A stretch of 64,000 nt of DNA from Cruorifilaria tuberocauda (GCA_013365365.1 JABVXU010000162.1:46410-110409); one strand, 5' to 3'. Counted from the stretch's first letter, positions 39,101 to 53,500 are shown. Program-made: numbers and translations. Notes: generated by a model not told the origin, from the letters alone.

Positions 39101-39377
39101 AATTTTTCTCGAAAAAATGAATTTGGAGAGGATAGTAACTTATATAGAGAGATATAGTTCAGATTCATGTTCAGGATCTTTACAATGATAATCTGAATTT
39201 GTTGTGTTTTAGAATCATAACATTTCGTGTTTCATGCTCCATCATAATGCGTGTTTTTTTTTCCTCGAACAGTCACGGAGAAAATAGTTCACACATTAAA
39301 TTCAAACATTCAGGAAAGAATCGATATGTCGGAAGAAAGCTGAAAGAATTCGCTTTAAACTGATGAATTCTTTATGA

Positions 39378-42300
39378 ATGAATATTTTCTGGGCGTATTT
39401 AACAACATTAATAATTTTCACCTCCTTTCGTCTTGCTCATATTTTGATCTATGCTGATAGGGAAAGCAGTGCACTTACTGATAGTGGCGAATTATCAATC
39501 AGTACTAATAAACTGAATCAGGCTATAAGAATACGATACTCAAGTAGTAGTACAATATATGGTATTACAATATACGAAGAGCTTCTTGCAAGTGCTTTCG
39601 ATAATGTCATTGTAGTATACAATATTTCATCTTCTTTGAGAACTAAGGATGTGCAGCGTATGCAACTAACGAAACCAATTCAAAAGAAACTATTGGAATT
39701 TAAATTTATCAATCATGAAATGTTACTGTACTGCGACGCTTTAACATGCAGGTTCATTTATTTTTTACATGAAATATGTTCGAGATTCTATTGTTTTATA
39801 CATTTCAATTCTTCATCGTCTATTCCACAAAATTTCAAAGATTAAAAATAATTTAGAATGACATATACTTATTCCAGAAATCATATTTTAGATTATGTGT
39901 ATTGCCTTCTCCAATGAAATCTTGCGTGGAATATCTATTGACACTGAATGGAAAAAATGTCGAAGAACTGATGTATGCAACAGCAGTGAAGGACTCTAGT
40001 CACAATGTTAACATACGCATTGTAACTAAGCATGGTAACCAGGCTGCCATCCTCAGATTTCCATCATATTATGCAATTAATAAGTATATAATTTTTTAAC
40101 AAAACTTATAATATAATATGAAATGCAAATATTTTAAATTGGACCTTGAAACTTTCTAGAGATGAGCGAAGGATTTCTTCCACATAATTCTATAATTAAT
40201 AACAATCTTGTCTATAGGGCTAATAAATTACAATCGATACAATCAGCAGAGGACATACGAATCATTGACAAGCATGGTTTAGCGACCGCATTCAATCGAC
40301 ACGGTTACACTTTTTTTGTGGGATCAGCACGACGACCTTACGAACCTTACATCAATGCCAGGATCGATGAACTGATTGTAATGTCTGTTCGAATAACTCG
40401 GATGTGCGACAAAGATCATACAGAAAAGCTTGAGTCTCGCATCGATATGGCACTAACTTGTGGAAATTTCAGTAACTTTTTTCAGTTGCTTCTAAATCAG
40501 TAGTGTATCTTGCAGCTTTTTAATGATGGCTAATCATAATTATTAAAATTGATTTCATAATTTCAATACTAGCATTATGGACTTCTTTACAAAAGAAAGT
40601 CGTCAAATATTCTATTTTGCGGAGAAAACTCCATTTTTACAATTTAAAAATCTATCCATAATTATTTAATTTGACACAGGAATGATTGCTTCTCGCTAAT
40701 TCGATCAGATTTCGGTGTTTTTTTTAGGTTTCTGTGCACTTTCATATGCAAAATCGAATTAAAAAAATGCTTTAGGTTTGCAGACAGATGTCGTTTCACT
40801 AGCAGCTGAATACTATCCCGATAGCGACGAGCTGATTGTTGTGTTTCAAACGTCCGAAAAAAATGAAAATGTTGCGTGTAAGTACTCTATGGACCTTGTC
40901 GATAGTGCGTTCAATCAAATATGGATTGACTGTCAAAACGTTTCCTACAAGTCTTCAGTTAAGGTAAGTTGATTTTGTTAATTTTTGAAATATAATCAAG
41001 TCTTGCCGTCGTTTCTGCAATGGTAGAAAGAAATTTTCTGCACAAATATTATTTTCTTGTGATTTTTCGACCAACCAGTTATCCATCTCTGAAAAATTTC
41101 TACATTGGCAGCAATGTAATTGCACCGCGTTAGAAAGTGCTCAGAAAATGCTTTGAAGAGTATTTAAACTACTTACCATTTTAAATACAACCGGAATTTC
41201 AGGAATGTCAAAAAGTTCGAAATTGGAAAGAATTACCTCCATATTGCTTCATATTTTCACGACGTGCTGACGGACATGCTATGCGAACCTGCTCGAGATT
41301 TGGTGGTGTGAGTCTGTACATTTTTAAAATTCTGTGGATTTTAATTCCCTTTCAGATTCAACTGTAAATTTTTGGATAACTCCAAAAAAAGACACTGAAA
41401 ACTTATTTTCAGTCTTTTTTTGAAATTTTGTTAAACATAAAAGGAAGAGTTCTTGGAGTTATAATAACCATTAAGAAGCATGATACATTAACACTTCTAT
41501 TACAGAACTATATAAAGGAACCATTAGATAATTGTGGTTTGGAATTGTTCCCATCGTTTGCATATCGTTATGGATGGTTAGAACAGTTCCGTGCATTTTC
41601 AGGGCAGCTCTTAGCAGTGTAAGCAATCACTGAAATCTTTCACCTTTCTGTATTTTATAATTAAGTAAATGGGAAAGTAACAAAGAGATCTAGATCTTTG
41701 TGATGCTCATACGTATATATTTATACTGTAATCGTACTGAAAGCTTTGAGTATTATCCGAAGAGCGAGAAACCACAAAATTCTTCCAGAACAATATTTAA
41801 TTTTTTTTATTCGCAATACTTGAAAGAAATTGGAAGTAAATAGAATAATTCAGTTTCCGAAATTCACATCATTCAAAATATCATATCTTACTAATCTCGG
41901 ATAGTTTGCTAATAATTTGTAATAATGATTTGCACGTATTATAGTTTACCGAGTTATGGTGAGGATATCCTATCTGTGAAACGTTTTTATGAAGATGGCG
42001 CATTATTCACCGTACATTCGGACGGTATTTTAAATCGGGTAATTTAATTTATTTTGAAATGATGTTATTAATACTGATGGACGATGTTTCTTGGAAAGAA
42101 AAAAGTTTTGAGTTTTTTGGATTTGGTACAAATTTAGATATCAGATCAAACAGATCAAGTAGCATCATCGCTCCTATGGTCACTTCAATTGCAGCGGACT
42201 CAATTCCCTGAACAAACTTGTACTCCTCAATACTGCATCGCTGCAGATTTATCACGCAGTCGAATTTATTTCGTTAAGGATAACGAAGTTTGTGATTTTT

Positions 42301-45300
42301 TTTCAAAGTTGATGTTCTAAGTTCATAAAAACTCTTTTGAATAGCTGAATTGCAGATTTTTAAAGTTCAAAAAATCCATGTAGAAACTTTAAAATGAACT
42401 CATCAGTTTTTGCAGAATCAATCCTTTCCATTTTTAGCTAAACTATGCAAAACTGGCGTGTCCCTATTTTTATGACAGTTGTGACTCGTTGGAGCGGTCG
42501 AACTGGTCCGATCCGCTTCGGTGCCTTTGGTGTGCAATGAAAAATGGTTCTGGTTATGCATTTTCGCGATCAGAAGGCAATTGTCCATCCTATATTGTTG
42601 AAAACCTTTGTACTCCATTTATTGAGCATGTAAGTTACTGTTTTTTGTATTTTGTTGTTCTTTTCCTATATTCTAGTGTAAAATTTGTCAAGAAAATGAT
42701 TTGTTCAGAATCATTTTTTTAAAAAAATTGCTGCTATAAGTAAAGAAACTCTGAAGTGTTATGTGACTCCATTATCATGTATCGCAATGTGAAACAAAAC
42801 TTGTTAGATTTAACTGTGAATCTAGTGATACTTCTGCTCGTTATGTTAATCGGCCTTCCAATTTGTCTATATCCTAGAACTTTTGTGAAATTTAATTAAA
42901 AAGAGAGCCAAAAGATGTCTTAAAAAATATTAAGTTGCGGTGTTTTGATTTGTTACAAAATCCATATAAGAACAAATCTATCTCTTCACAGTACAAAATA
43001 TTTGAGATAAATGTGCCATTATCAAGTTTCTCCAACTGCACCTCGCTAGAAGTATATGGTAGGAAATTCGATAGACTACAAGACATTGTTGCCAAAGTAT
43101 GTGATCGGAACTGTGACGTTTCAGATTTCCGAGCGACAAGATTAGTTATATTTTACTTGCTTTTTTGCAGAGCGAAAGAGATTTTAATTTTATGAAATAT
43201 ATTTTGTTACACCTTTATTGGTTGGTGCTGAAAAATTGTTTTGTCTCATTTTCCTGAAGGATTTGGTTATTGAACATAATAAAAAGAGCAGTAGAGAATT
43301 TCAATATGTTGACTTATTTTTTAGGCTATCTTGTGTTGTGAACATGTCAAATGAAGCTGTGGAACATTGCAATTTTTATTTGGAAGGGATACTTAGATCA
43401 CTTGGACGATTTGGCATCACTTTTGAATTACCGAAAAAGCGTGATTATCACACTACAAACATTATTTTGGCAAGCACATACTCATATTCAAAGTAGTTTT
43501 TAAATTGGACTTCAAATTTTCGTTAGTTTAACTTGATATATAAATCTGATTATCCAATCTGAATTCCTTAGAACTTCACATCTCGTTATTTCGAAAAAAC
43601 TTGTTTTACTTATTGTAAGTTCATTATGGCAAAATTACACTTTTGCATAACTCAACATGTTAAAGAATTGTTAGATGCTAAATATTGTTGAATATGTTCA
43701 GTATTTTTGTGATAAAATTGGAAATTGTTTGTATGTAAAATGACCATTCAATTTGATTTGAGGCAAAGCAGAGCGATTGCGGCAATATTTGCAGTAATTG
43801 TACTTGCATTCCTGATCGCGCTTATTTTATGCCTTCTTCGTCAATCCCATAAAGTTAGCTTTGAACTACTATTAGAAATCAAAATCGTATTTTTCATTTT
43901 AAGTTTTATTTTAATTAAATCTAGCATGATATATCAATGAATGTGTTACTTAAAATATTTCGCGCATGAATTGACTGTTATCCGTTCCTTCCTTACAGCG
44001 TCAAGGAAATCGAATGAAACAGTGCGATACAAATAACTTACAAATAGCACTTGACACAAGTCATATCACATTTGGTTATTTCATTTTTCCATTTAAATTT
44101 GATGCTATTTCATGTTATTGATGTTATCTACTTTGGTTTTTGTTGTTTAGTAACTCGATTTTTCGTATTTAATGCATATTTCAGAAACAATTCTTTTCAG
44201 CAAGCTATAATCCGTTCCTTGATCTCCGAAGAAAAGGTGACAAAATAAAAACATTTAATCCGTATGAAAATCTCTTTATGGAAATTGATTCGAAGTTGCA
44301 AATACCTCTGAAGAATTTGAAATTGGGTGACGAAATTGGAAAAGGTTTGTGAATTACCTAGTGTCATTTTATTAAGGATTTATTGCTAATCGCGACTTTC
44401 TGTTGCTAGTTTCTTGAGCTGATCCGTATTATTATATTTAGTAAACTATTATTCAGGAAATTTCGGTGTTGTTTATCGGGCGGTATATCAAAGAGCTGAT
44501 GGTAGATTAGTAGATGTAGCATGCAAAACAATTGATTCACATAATGATGGTATCATAACTGGCATTAGCGAATTTTTACAAGAAGCCTTGATTATGGCTA
44601 ATTTTGATCATCCAAATGTTGCTCGACTTATCGGTATTTCCTCAACCAATAATAATTACCCTATCATTGTTACTGATTTCATGGCTCAAGGAGATTTACG
44701 AAATTATATCATTAATCCAGAAAACGTACGTTTTATTTTTTCTTCATATCATAAATTTTAAACTTTGTATGTTTGATGATAATTTTAGACAGTAGTAATT
44801 ATTTTTTCTAATCATCCAAAAGCTATCATTGTTCTCATTTTTTGGGCTGCTTCAGTTAAATTTGACGTCCATTTTTCACACAACTTTTAATCTCAATCTA
44901 GTACTTTATTTTATTTACAGAAAGTTACATTTGGCAATCTTCTTGACTTTGGCATTCAAATTGCAAAGGGAATGACTTATTTACATGATAAACAATTTAT
45001 CCATCGAGATCTTGCTGCACGAAACTGCATGTTCGTCAAAAAATTTCCTTGTACTTCTTAAAATTTTGTGGAATGCTAATCAAATGATTCACATTGGGTA
45101 TCGTTAAGTTTCCGTAATTTGAAAAAAATCGTCAAACTTTCGATTCATTTTACAATCATTAAAGGCTAGATGCACATCTTGTTGTTAAAATTGCCGATTT
45201 CGGTTTGAGTCGGGACGTATCGCGATGTGGAGTGTATCAGGCTATCCACAAAGATCGCGGAATCCCAATTCGATGGATGCCTATTGAATCGCTTGAAGAA

Positions 45301-46509
45301 CAACAGGTTTTCCTATTTATTCATATCAGAAAGCTCAGTTTTTGAGCACGTCATTTACCTCACTTCATAATATACTATAAGGAAATTCGGAACTTGCTAG
45401 TTTTTCTTCATCAAAATAATCAAGAGTTCTCAAATTTTGTAAGGAACGATCCATTCCAGTTGATGTTGGTGGATTGCACTATTTGACAGATGAACTGTCA
45501 ACTACCTAAAGTTAGTTCTGACTCGTCCATACTAAATCATTAGTAGGATATCTCATTGAATGTGTGAATTGGTAGGATATCTCATTGAATGGTCTATGTT
45601 TCGATGTCTTCAAGTCCATTACAAAAAATATCGCCAGATTTCCTATTTATTTCATAATCATTAAAGGCTAGATGTGCTTTCAAAATTGTGGATTTTGATT
45701 TAATTCAATATATAGGACGATGTTCTGTAATGTTATATTTAGCTGTATATCAATCAGTTATCAATTTCAAGGCAAAACTAAACTAAATTTTTATTCTTGT
45801 TGGTACAAAATAAATTACCTTTGATGGTAAAAAGGAACTGTCATTTTGTAAAAAAATGATTTTGAGTAATTAATCAATCACCGAAATATATTGCAGTATA
45901 CATTCAAAGCAGATGTTTGGGCATATGGAATTGTGTTGTGGGAATTAGCCACGCGTGGTTTAATTCCTTATGCAGATCTTGAATTTACCGACATCCTCCG
46001 TTCATTGAAAAGTGGACATCGTTTGATGAAACCGAAAGGGTGTCCTGATAATCTGTACTTTTTACTTCAATTGCCATTTTCGAATCAGCTGTTGGCTAAA
46101 TCACAATTTTTTAATAGTTCTAATAATAATTCACTTCAAATATATTTTCTAGAAGGATTATAGAATGTTAAAAAGTAAAGTTAGAGTAACGGAAAGTTGG
46201 AGAATTACTTTGGTCTTTCTAAAGCAAAACGATTTTCAAAATTTTGAAGTGTTCGGAAAGAAGATAATCCATATATGTTCTAGATATCATCACGTCATGC
46301 GACGATGCTGGATGGAAGATCCGAAATGTCGACCAACATTCTTCGAGTTAACGGAAATGATGGGAGATGTCGTGAGACAATTACGACGTGGTGTATCAAA
46401 TGGCGTACTTCTAGATAGTCACTATGAACGTGTCTCTGCACGTTCATTTACTACATCACTTACCACTAATTCAAGGACAAGTAATGATACTATTATCACA
46501 GACTTATAA
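39378..46509 (+). CDS. svh-2: MET/SVH-2-type receptor tyrosine kinase (Sema, PSI, TM, kinase)
   Basis: This is a growth-factor receptor kinase; the C. elegans relative SVH-2 acts in axon regeneration. Start ATG 39378 opens a hydrophobic leader. Sema exons: 39378-39751, 39892-40080, 40160-40471, 40775-40962, 41204-41308, 41506-41620, 41944-42038 and about 42135-42295. The Cys-rich PSI exon is 42436-42629. IPT-like exons are 42991-43098 and about 43325-43492. The membrane helix lies in 43777-43854 ('[20 protein letters not shown]'); the 43492/43777 phases fit. Kinase exons: 44203-44344, 44458-44724, 44921-45029, 45166-45307, 45897-46053 and about 46283-46509. Visible motifs are GKGNFGVV, the VACK lysine, [11 protein letters not shown], and '[16 protein letters not shown]' (MET: DVWSFGVVLWELMTRG). 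The activation loop has a single Tyr ('[10 protein letters not shown]') where MET has two. The tail keeps 'SHYERV' near the place of the MET docking Tyr. All catalytic residues seen are intact. An exon between 43854 and 44203 (about 43999) is possible. Confidence 0.9.
45543..45591. repeat. 20-bp direct repeat in the receptor-kinase gene
   Basis: The word 'gtaggatatctcattgaatg' occurs at 45543-45562 and again at 45572-45591. It lies in the intron between the DFG exon and the next kinase exon, just before a decayed exon copy. Confidence 0.9.
45645..45735 (+). pseudogene. Decayed copy of the DFG-containing kinase exon inside an intron
   Basis: The segment repeats the acceptor and start of exon 45166-45307: 'aatcattaaaggctagatg' occurs in both. 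It then aligns through the DFG region ('aaaattgtggattttgattt' here, 'aaaattgccgatttcggttt' in the real exon). The copy has small deletions, frame disruption and an altered Asp-Phe-Gly stretch, and fades after about 90 bp. It is a duplicated exon that has decayed and is probably spliced out. Confidence 0.75.
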
Positions 46510-47580
46510 ACATGTTTGGGTTAAACCAATTTCGTTTTTCACAAACGATTTTCTAGTCTGATCTGCAACTGATAAACACCACAGACATAAATTACATTTG
46601 CAGTGCCGGTGGATCAGCTTTCATTCAATTTTTATCTCAATTTGCTAATCATAGCACTATTAACGTCCGTTTCCATTGTACTCTTGAGTACACTCCTGCA
46701 TAGAGTATTTGAACTAAGCTACTTTGTTAGGTTCTTATTTGCTAACCGCATCACATTTCGAAAACCGCAGACATATAGATATGGAGCTCCTCAGAAGATA
46801 TTAATTTATGCATGCCATCAGCGGTCCATACAAAAATGCTAAGAAGCACGATAAAGGGGGTAATGAACTTTACAATAACCCTCAGGCTCAGAGAACAAAC
46901 TTTGGTAGTTTAGAATTATGTTCCAGAACTCGAACTTCCACCGTAGATATGAAATTTAACGGTAATAATGTGTCCAGTTGCTGAAAGTGAATTTCGATCA
47001 CGACTCTTTTATTCACAGCAATTTTAGAATGAAAAATATTCCAAATACCAAGTTAACTGAATTAACACAGATGATATTTAAAAATTAATTAAATAATAAA
47101 ATCCAATGAATCAACCAACATAACTGTAACGCTTACTGTCTTGCTTGGAAATTTCCGATAATCACAAATTCATTTGGAACTGCGTTCCCTGTTGGAAAAT
47201 CCGATGCTGTCCTAGACGTCACTGAGAGTATAAAAAGGAACTACTGCAATACCTGCGAGAAGAATAAAGCCTCACACTTTGAACTATAGTATTTCTAATA
47301 GAGTGAACAAAGTCATAATAAGAATAAGAGGTAAAGATATTTGTGTTTAATGAAAATCACTTCAAAACATTTAAAAGTCGGAAGAATGTTAAATCACCTA
47401 TGGAGCTTTACCAGGTAGACCTAAAATTTCATCATTATCTGGTCTCCGATTTAGTGATGGTATGCCACTGTTTATTCTACCACAGCATATCCCAACACTT
47501 ATTATGAAATTACAACGAGAGAGACATATGTCATCTTCAGCAAATTTTTCACAAAAAATGAACATACTTGCAGTAAAATC
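46510..47580. other. Convergent 3' intergenic region
   Basis: It holds the 3' ends of the MET-like (+) and TIF1 (-) genes. Possible poly(A) signals are AATAAA near 47094 and 47264 on the plus strand, and the complement TTTATT near 47472 for TIF1, about 110 bases past its stop. No coding signal is seen; an open plus-strand frame at 46603-46842 has no recognisable feature. Confidence 0.45.
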
Positions 47581-50500
47581 TTAAGTGATTTCGCTGAATT
47601 CACTTTTAACTTCCTTTCTGAGCTTCTTAATGACAGGTTCTACAGATATTTCATGCATCCGTGCAATGGAAGATGAAGCTTGGGCATTCTGCAATATTTT
47701 GCCACTTAAACAACATTATTTCGTTACAACGTACAACAGAAACAAAAATTTCATAATTCTCAAGAATTTTCGGACGAACCAGAGAAAAGGAATCAGAAAT
47801 AATCTACAAGAAATGTACAGCTTTAAAATGTGCACATTCTAGTACTCCGGATAATATAGGTGAACAAGATCGAACAAAATATTTACCTGCTCCTTTTGCA
47901 TCAGTCCTGCGTGGCGATTTTCTGAATATCTATTCACATATAACCACACTTGACTTTTCATACACGGAAGATATTCTTTGACTGCTCTACTATATATCTG
48001 ATAGACCGAGCGGCCTGCCTTCGCTACTTCATCACCTGGCTGAAAGATGAATAACTAAAAGACGATTTTAAACCAAAACTTGTAATAATTACTCCTATAT
48101 GTGTGAGTTTCTAAAAAAAAGAACAGAATATAAGATTTAAAAGCGCGTCGCACTATTTCAGAGTTATTTTTTCATCTACGAAAAGAATCAAATAACTCAA
48201 TTGGAGAGTATTTTAGAAAGAGAGGCCTTGGTTAAACAATCCTCTTACGCGCCAAAAATCTAACAAATCAAGCGAAAAGAATTGCCCAAATTTTGTGCGC
48301 AAAAAAATCCATTCAGTTTGTAATGTAACAAGAGGTCTCATAAGATTGAAACATTAAAAAATATTCACTGCATTGAAAGTTGAGCAATTCTCGAAAACTA
48401 AATTCATGCACTGAATAAACTGTGCAACGTTAGTAAATGCATCCTTCGATTTCTCTTTCAAACGTCGTGCAATAGTAGAAAAATCCATGGGCTGTTTTAT
48501 GATCAAATGATAAGTAACGACGGTTCGCGGTACTGGTTGACAAAATGGTTCCACATCCAAGTGTTTGTCATAACAACTCAGTAAAACCTTTGAACAGAGC
48601 TAAAATTAATATTTATTATCATCTTGAATTCCTAACTCGAATAAAAAATTTTCTTTCAACGATTTGTCATGAAGACAAGAAAGAAATGACGAACATAATA
48701 TTCTCATTTATTGTCGATCAGATTTAAATATTTACCAGTCTTTCACGTTGTCCCATTGTATCCGCATTTTCATGCAATGGTTCTGTCTCAGTACACAGCG
48801 AACATGCCCATTCGTCCCTGAAATTACAATTTCAACTTGTTTATGCAATCAAATGTAACTTAATTAATGATGATTACGAGCAGTCAAAATTGAAGCAACA
48901 AACAATTACTGATCCTATTCTAAACTGTATTTAATATATATATATATATCATTTCTAATAATCAAATGGGATCATTGCAGAATCTAAATGCAAGAGAAGA
49001 ACACAAAAATAGGGGAAAAACTTGCCGACGTCTGGGATAACTGCAGTTCACAAAAACGTAAAATCAGACAAGTTATTCAAGCTTCAACAAATGATAGCAC
49101 ACCGTTAAATAAATTTCACAAAAACATACGGCAAATTCTCCATTTGCTCTTTTATAGCAGGGATATGACAAATATTATGGAAAACTCGTGGACATCGCGC
49201 ACAACAACCAAGAGAGCCAGTTTTTTCATCACAGCCTTGTTGACATACGTAGCAGTAGTCATCCCATCTTGATTCATCATTATCTGCTGAACTTCCTGTT
49301 CAAATTACATTTCTTTCGAGACACTTATGGTTACAGATTTTTCTAAAAACTTTCAAAAATATGATAATTAAAACCAATGACATTGAACTTCCATTGGCAA
49401 AAATACGCACATACCTTGCTGACTCCCACTTCTTATTTGTTCTGGATCCAACAGTTTGCATTGATCCACCTGTGCTTTGAACATATTTGATACCTTTGCA
49501 ATTTCATCATTGTTGCTTTTTTTGATGCTAACCGTTATTTTTAATGGAGCTGGTTCGGGGTCTTTTGGTGGTGGTGAGCTGACACTGTAATTACAACTAA
49601 AATCTTACAAATGTTCACTAATATTTCTCAGAAATCGTAAGACCGCATGTCGCATGTCAAACACTGCTACAAAAAAAATTCTACCATGTGCTGGACGTTC
49701 CGCAATTCGTAGGAGCACACTTCTCCTGACTCGAAGGTGTTACACTGAGATTAGGGACCTGTGAATTGAAGCATACACCAGATCTATCATCAGGTGCAGA
49801 TGTGTCAGCATTTTGAGTGCATACAACACGGTTGTTTGAGTTGTCTATAGGTTGTATATCTGTTGTGACTGAACTGGATGACGATATGACCTTTATAGGG
49901 GGAGGAAAAGAAAGAGTGGAAATTGAAACCGAACTCGAAACCGACAAGGGATTAACCGTGTCAGACCGAATAGTTTGCATTCTATAAAAATATCACAATT
50001 AACGTCATTAATGGTAAAAATTTCATAATCAATTGTTCAAGATAATTCTTGCTATCAGAAAAAGGAATCGGTTAAACAAGACGAAGAAGTGATCCCTGAA
50101 GATTGATGTGAAAATACAAAGATGAATTTCGAGAAATAAACTGCATCATATTATAATAAACAAACAATACAATGCTTCTCCAGACCGCCCAAGAAGCGAA
50201 CATGGATGCGTTCCTGGAGCAAAAGGAATCCCAGACAAGCCGCTTCCCGACTGTGAGCTTGATAATTGAACATTCGAGATTCGGTGAACACCTGTAATTA
50301 AATTTCCAAATAAAATCTGACAAATTTAGGCATCATGCGATGATAACTATACAGTCAATCTGTTGCTTTTTCATCATTTTCAAAAACTTGAAACTGGCTT
50401 CAGCGAACGACCAAGAAATTTGGAAGTCCTCTCAAAAGGCAGTTGTCTTACCTGTGATATGTAAGTGAAAAAATAGACAAGCGCTCAATCACAAAAGCGT

Positions 50501-53500
50501 TTAGGCACTGAAAAAGTGCAAAGTCCTGCTGAACTGTCAAAATATTATTAAAGTCGATTTGTAAATTACTGCCATTTAAAACGCATACCTTATAACTGTT
50601 TTTAATCAAGCAAAGATTATCCACAGTTGTAAGAAAACTTACTGTTACACGCTTCAACTAAATTTGACATCGGCGGCTGCTGAGCTGGCATAGAATTTGG
50701 TAAAAACATTCGCTGAGAGGCATACGGGAGAGTCTGCCCAGAAGGTAGAGTATACGGAGAAATATAAGGTCGTTCGGTCGCAGTCAATCCAGCTGTAAAT
50801 CAAATTTCCATTGTTTGAACCCATAAAATAGTAAAACATAAGACTTGACTTACCGATAAGATCCCAATTTGAAAATGTGGAATGTAAAAAGCGAGAACCC
50901 TAGTCCAAAGAAAACCGTTTATTACTCATTTTTCTTAAATGCTAGATTTACTTTCATGATATCTTTTATCTACTAACTTTTCTCAACACTGAAAACGTTT
51001 TTCTTGTAACTTCAAACCTGTATCCAAACAGATATCCTTAAATTTCCCAAATAAGTGGTACTATTCTGGACGTAGTGATTAAAAAAGTGAAAAAAAAAGG
51101 TGAAATTCAACTGACAAACATATGGGTACGAATATCGCAGGCCTGGCAACTGAACAGATGTAGAACGTTGAGGGTTTTCAGTCAGCAGAGGACCAAGAAA
51201 CTGTGACTGAAATCCCTGCCTCCGAACACTTTGCATTTGTCTCGCTGCCAACTAAAAAAATATCATTGGAAGCTAGTGATAAAAATGAAATTCAATGTTC
51301 CAAAAAAGTAAGTTTAACAATACTGGTAAGACTTAGGACTTATCACATTCTTATATTTTCTGAATACTAAAAAGTTCCTTCCTATAGAGAACAAAACCAG
51401 CCTCCTGAACATGATACTGTTGCTGTTGCAAAAACCGGGACTGCTCCTGAGATACTGATGGTCGTATTGGAATGGGATTTGAGGTGGTGTCCGGCCCAAC
51501 AGATCCATTAGCGCATGAGCGCTGTGCATAGATACTTGTCGATGAACAAGGTCCTCGTGATCTACTCGCTGCAGTGTCGAACAATGGAATATCTATAGGA
51601 TTTGAAGAGAGGGGTGTTGGTGTAACTTCTACCTAAAGAATTCCTAGTTCAACAATTACTCAGATACCTTTCGTGAGATTCATATATTACACTGAAGAAA
51701 TATTCAAGAAAACAACTCCTTCCGTTATTCTATCACAAACGTTATATTCTTTATAGAATATAATAGAAAGAATGTTAAACACGACTACTGACAGTTTTTA
51801 GTGTCCCTAAATCGTCAACTTCGGCAAAAATTCGCCCCCACTGACTAATATTCGTTAGAATATGTTCCGTATCGGGTTTAAACTGTACCGTCGCTGGTCG
51901 TTGCAGACCATTCAAGTTTCTCTGAAACAATTTTTGAGGATTTGCAGGGTAAATTTCATAACAGTTGACGTAAAGTCCTTTCAAAAAATACAAAAGATGC
52001 TGAAAAGGCTTAACAAACCTCACTACTGACTTTCTTTGCTTTAATAACTATTATACAGTTCTCCAAAAACTGACGCATAATTGCAAGCGTAGTGAGATCT
52101 TCAAAATCTTTGATGTGTGAAGCGTATGAGTTGATCTATAATCAACTCGATTTTCAAAAACTAATATAAAATATATAATTTTATAAGTGTTTCAAAGTCA
52201 AAAAGTATTGAGGACAAACTGAAAAACTGAGGTTCAGGATAATTTTGGATAACTGGATATATAATTCCAACATAATTTATCAAACTAAGTCACACTTACT
52301 CTACTGAATCGTCGCTTTTGCCAGAGCAGCTCATTACGAAGTTTGTCATATTCCTGTCCTTTATAAAACTGAATAGCATCTAACGCTCGCAACAGATCGT
52401 TTCCCCTCCTCATCACCTGCAAAAAATGATTTTTGAAAGCATAGTAGTCAGGAAAAATATTGTAATGAACCATTCAGCATTTATATCGGAGGTATAACTT
52501 ATTTTCAAATTTTATTTCAATATTTTATCTCTAGCAAAATGTATTCACCTTGCTTCCATCTTTCACCTTAGTTTGGCATGGATAAAACCTTACTCAAGAA
52601 ATTGCTAAATGAACAATTTCTTAATATTAATTGCCAATACTGTAAGAAAAAAGTATCAAAATTCAAATTTACTTCAAATGTACTTGGATAATAATAAGGT
52701 AATAATAAGCAAAGGGACAGGCTTTATCCACGCGAAATTCAAATGGAAGAAAACACAATCAGTTCTACAAGAGCCAAAACTGACTTCACATCAATGTTCG
52801 ATTAACGTAAATAATTACCGCTTGACAAATATGTACAACTTGATTCCCAACTTCTCTCTTTAAATTAGCAACACGTTCACTCAATGCATTCTTGCGCACT
52901 TGTATCATTGACAAACTGGAAAAGCTCTTATATATTTTGGTTAAGCTACTAAAGTAATAGTTTCTAGAGTGTTTAACTTCCTACCAAATTAGGTCTTCCA
53001 CTACTATTCATAGCTTGAAAACGAGATACTGAAACAAAAAATAATAGTTGTTAAAGAACTGCAGAAATATCGATAAATCGATGACTCTCATAAAATTTAT
53101 TAATTGTAGTTTTTAAAAAGAAATACTCATACTTGCAATCGATATGTGTCGTCTCTCTTGCTGTTGAAGATATAATTTTATTTTCATCGATGTGAGTATT
53201 TGATAGATGAGATAAAGGCGTTATCAAGTGTGACGGACCTTCATGAAGTCTACCAGCGATACACGTCATACATACATACTACAAAATACATTTTATACAC
53301 CTTTAAAGACCGAACAATACTAAAAAAACAATTTTAATACCACATATAATTGTGACCGAATGAAAGCCCTTACCGATCCACACCGACATAACGATACAAT
53401 TTTCATATTGTTATGGAGACGACAACGGATACACTTCGGAATCACAGGGCATAACTGGAAATAATAGGATGAAGATTTCAAAAGAAACTTTCCGAATACA

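Larger units (their letters stand above)
30027..39377. other. Nine-kilobase region without a supported gene
   Basis: It separates the 5' ends of the divergent Ig/FN3 and MET-like genes. It is AT-rich, with scattered simple sequence, a CAG-rich patch (33162-33197), purine-rich and GAT-rich tracts around 33.9 kb, and a short hairpin at 31254-31283. No frame shows a domain or convincing splicing. It could hold regulatory DNA or a distant first exon for either gene. A GC-richer patch at 38201-38435 is open in two minus-strand frames, but I could not choose a frame. Confidence 0.5.

Noticed and set aside
46603..46842. Plus-strand ORF with a hydrophobic segment after the receptor kinase
   Set aside because: It follows the kinase stop, with no splice evidence or family match.
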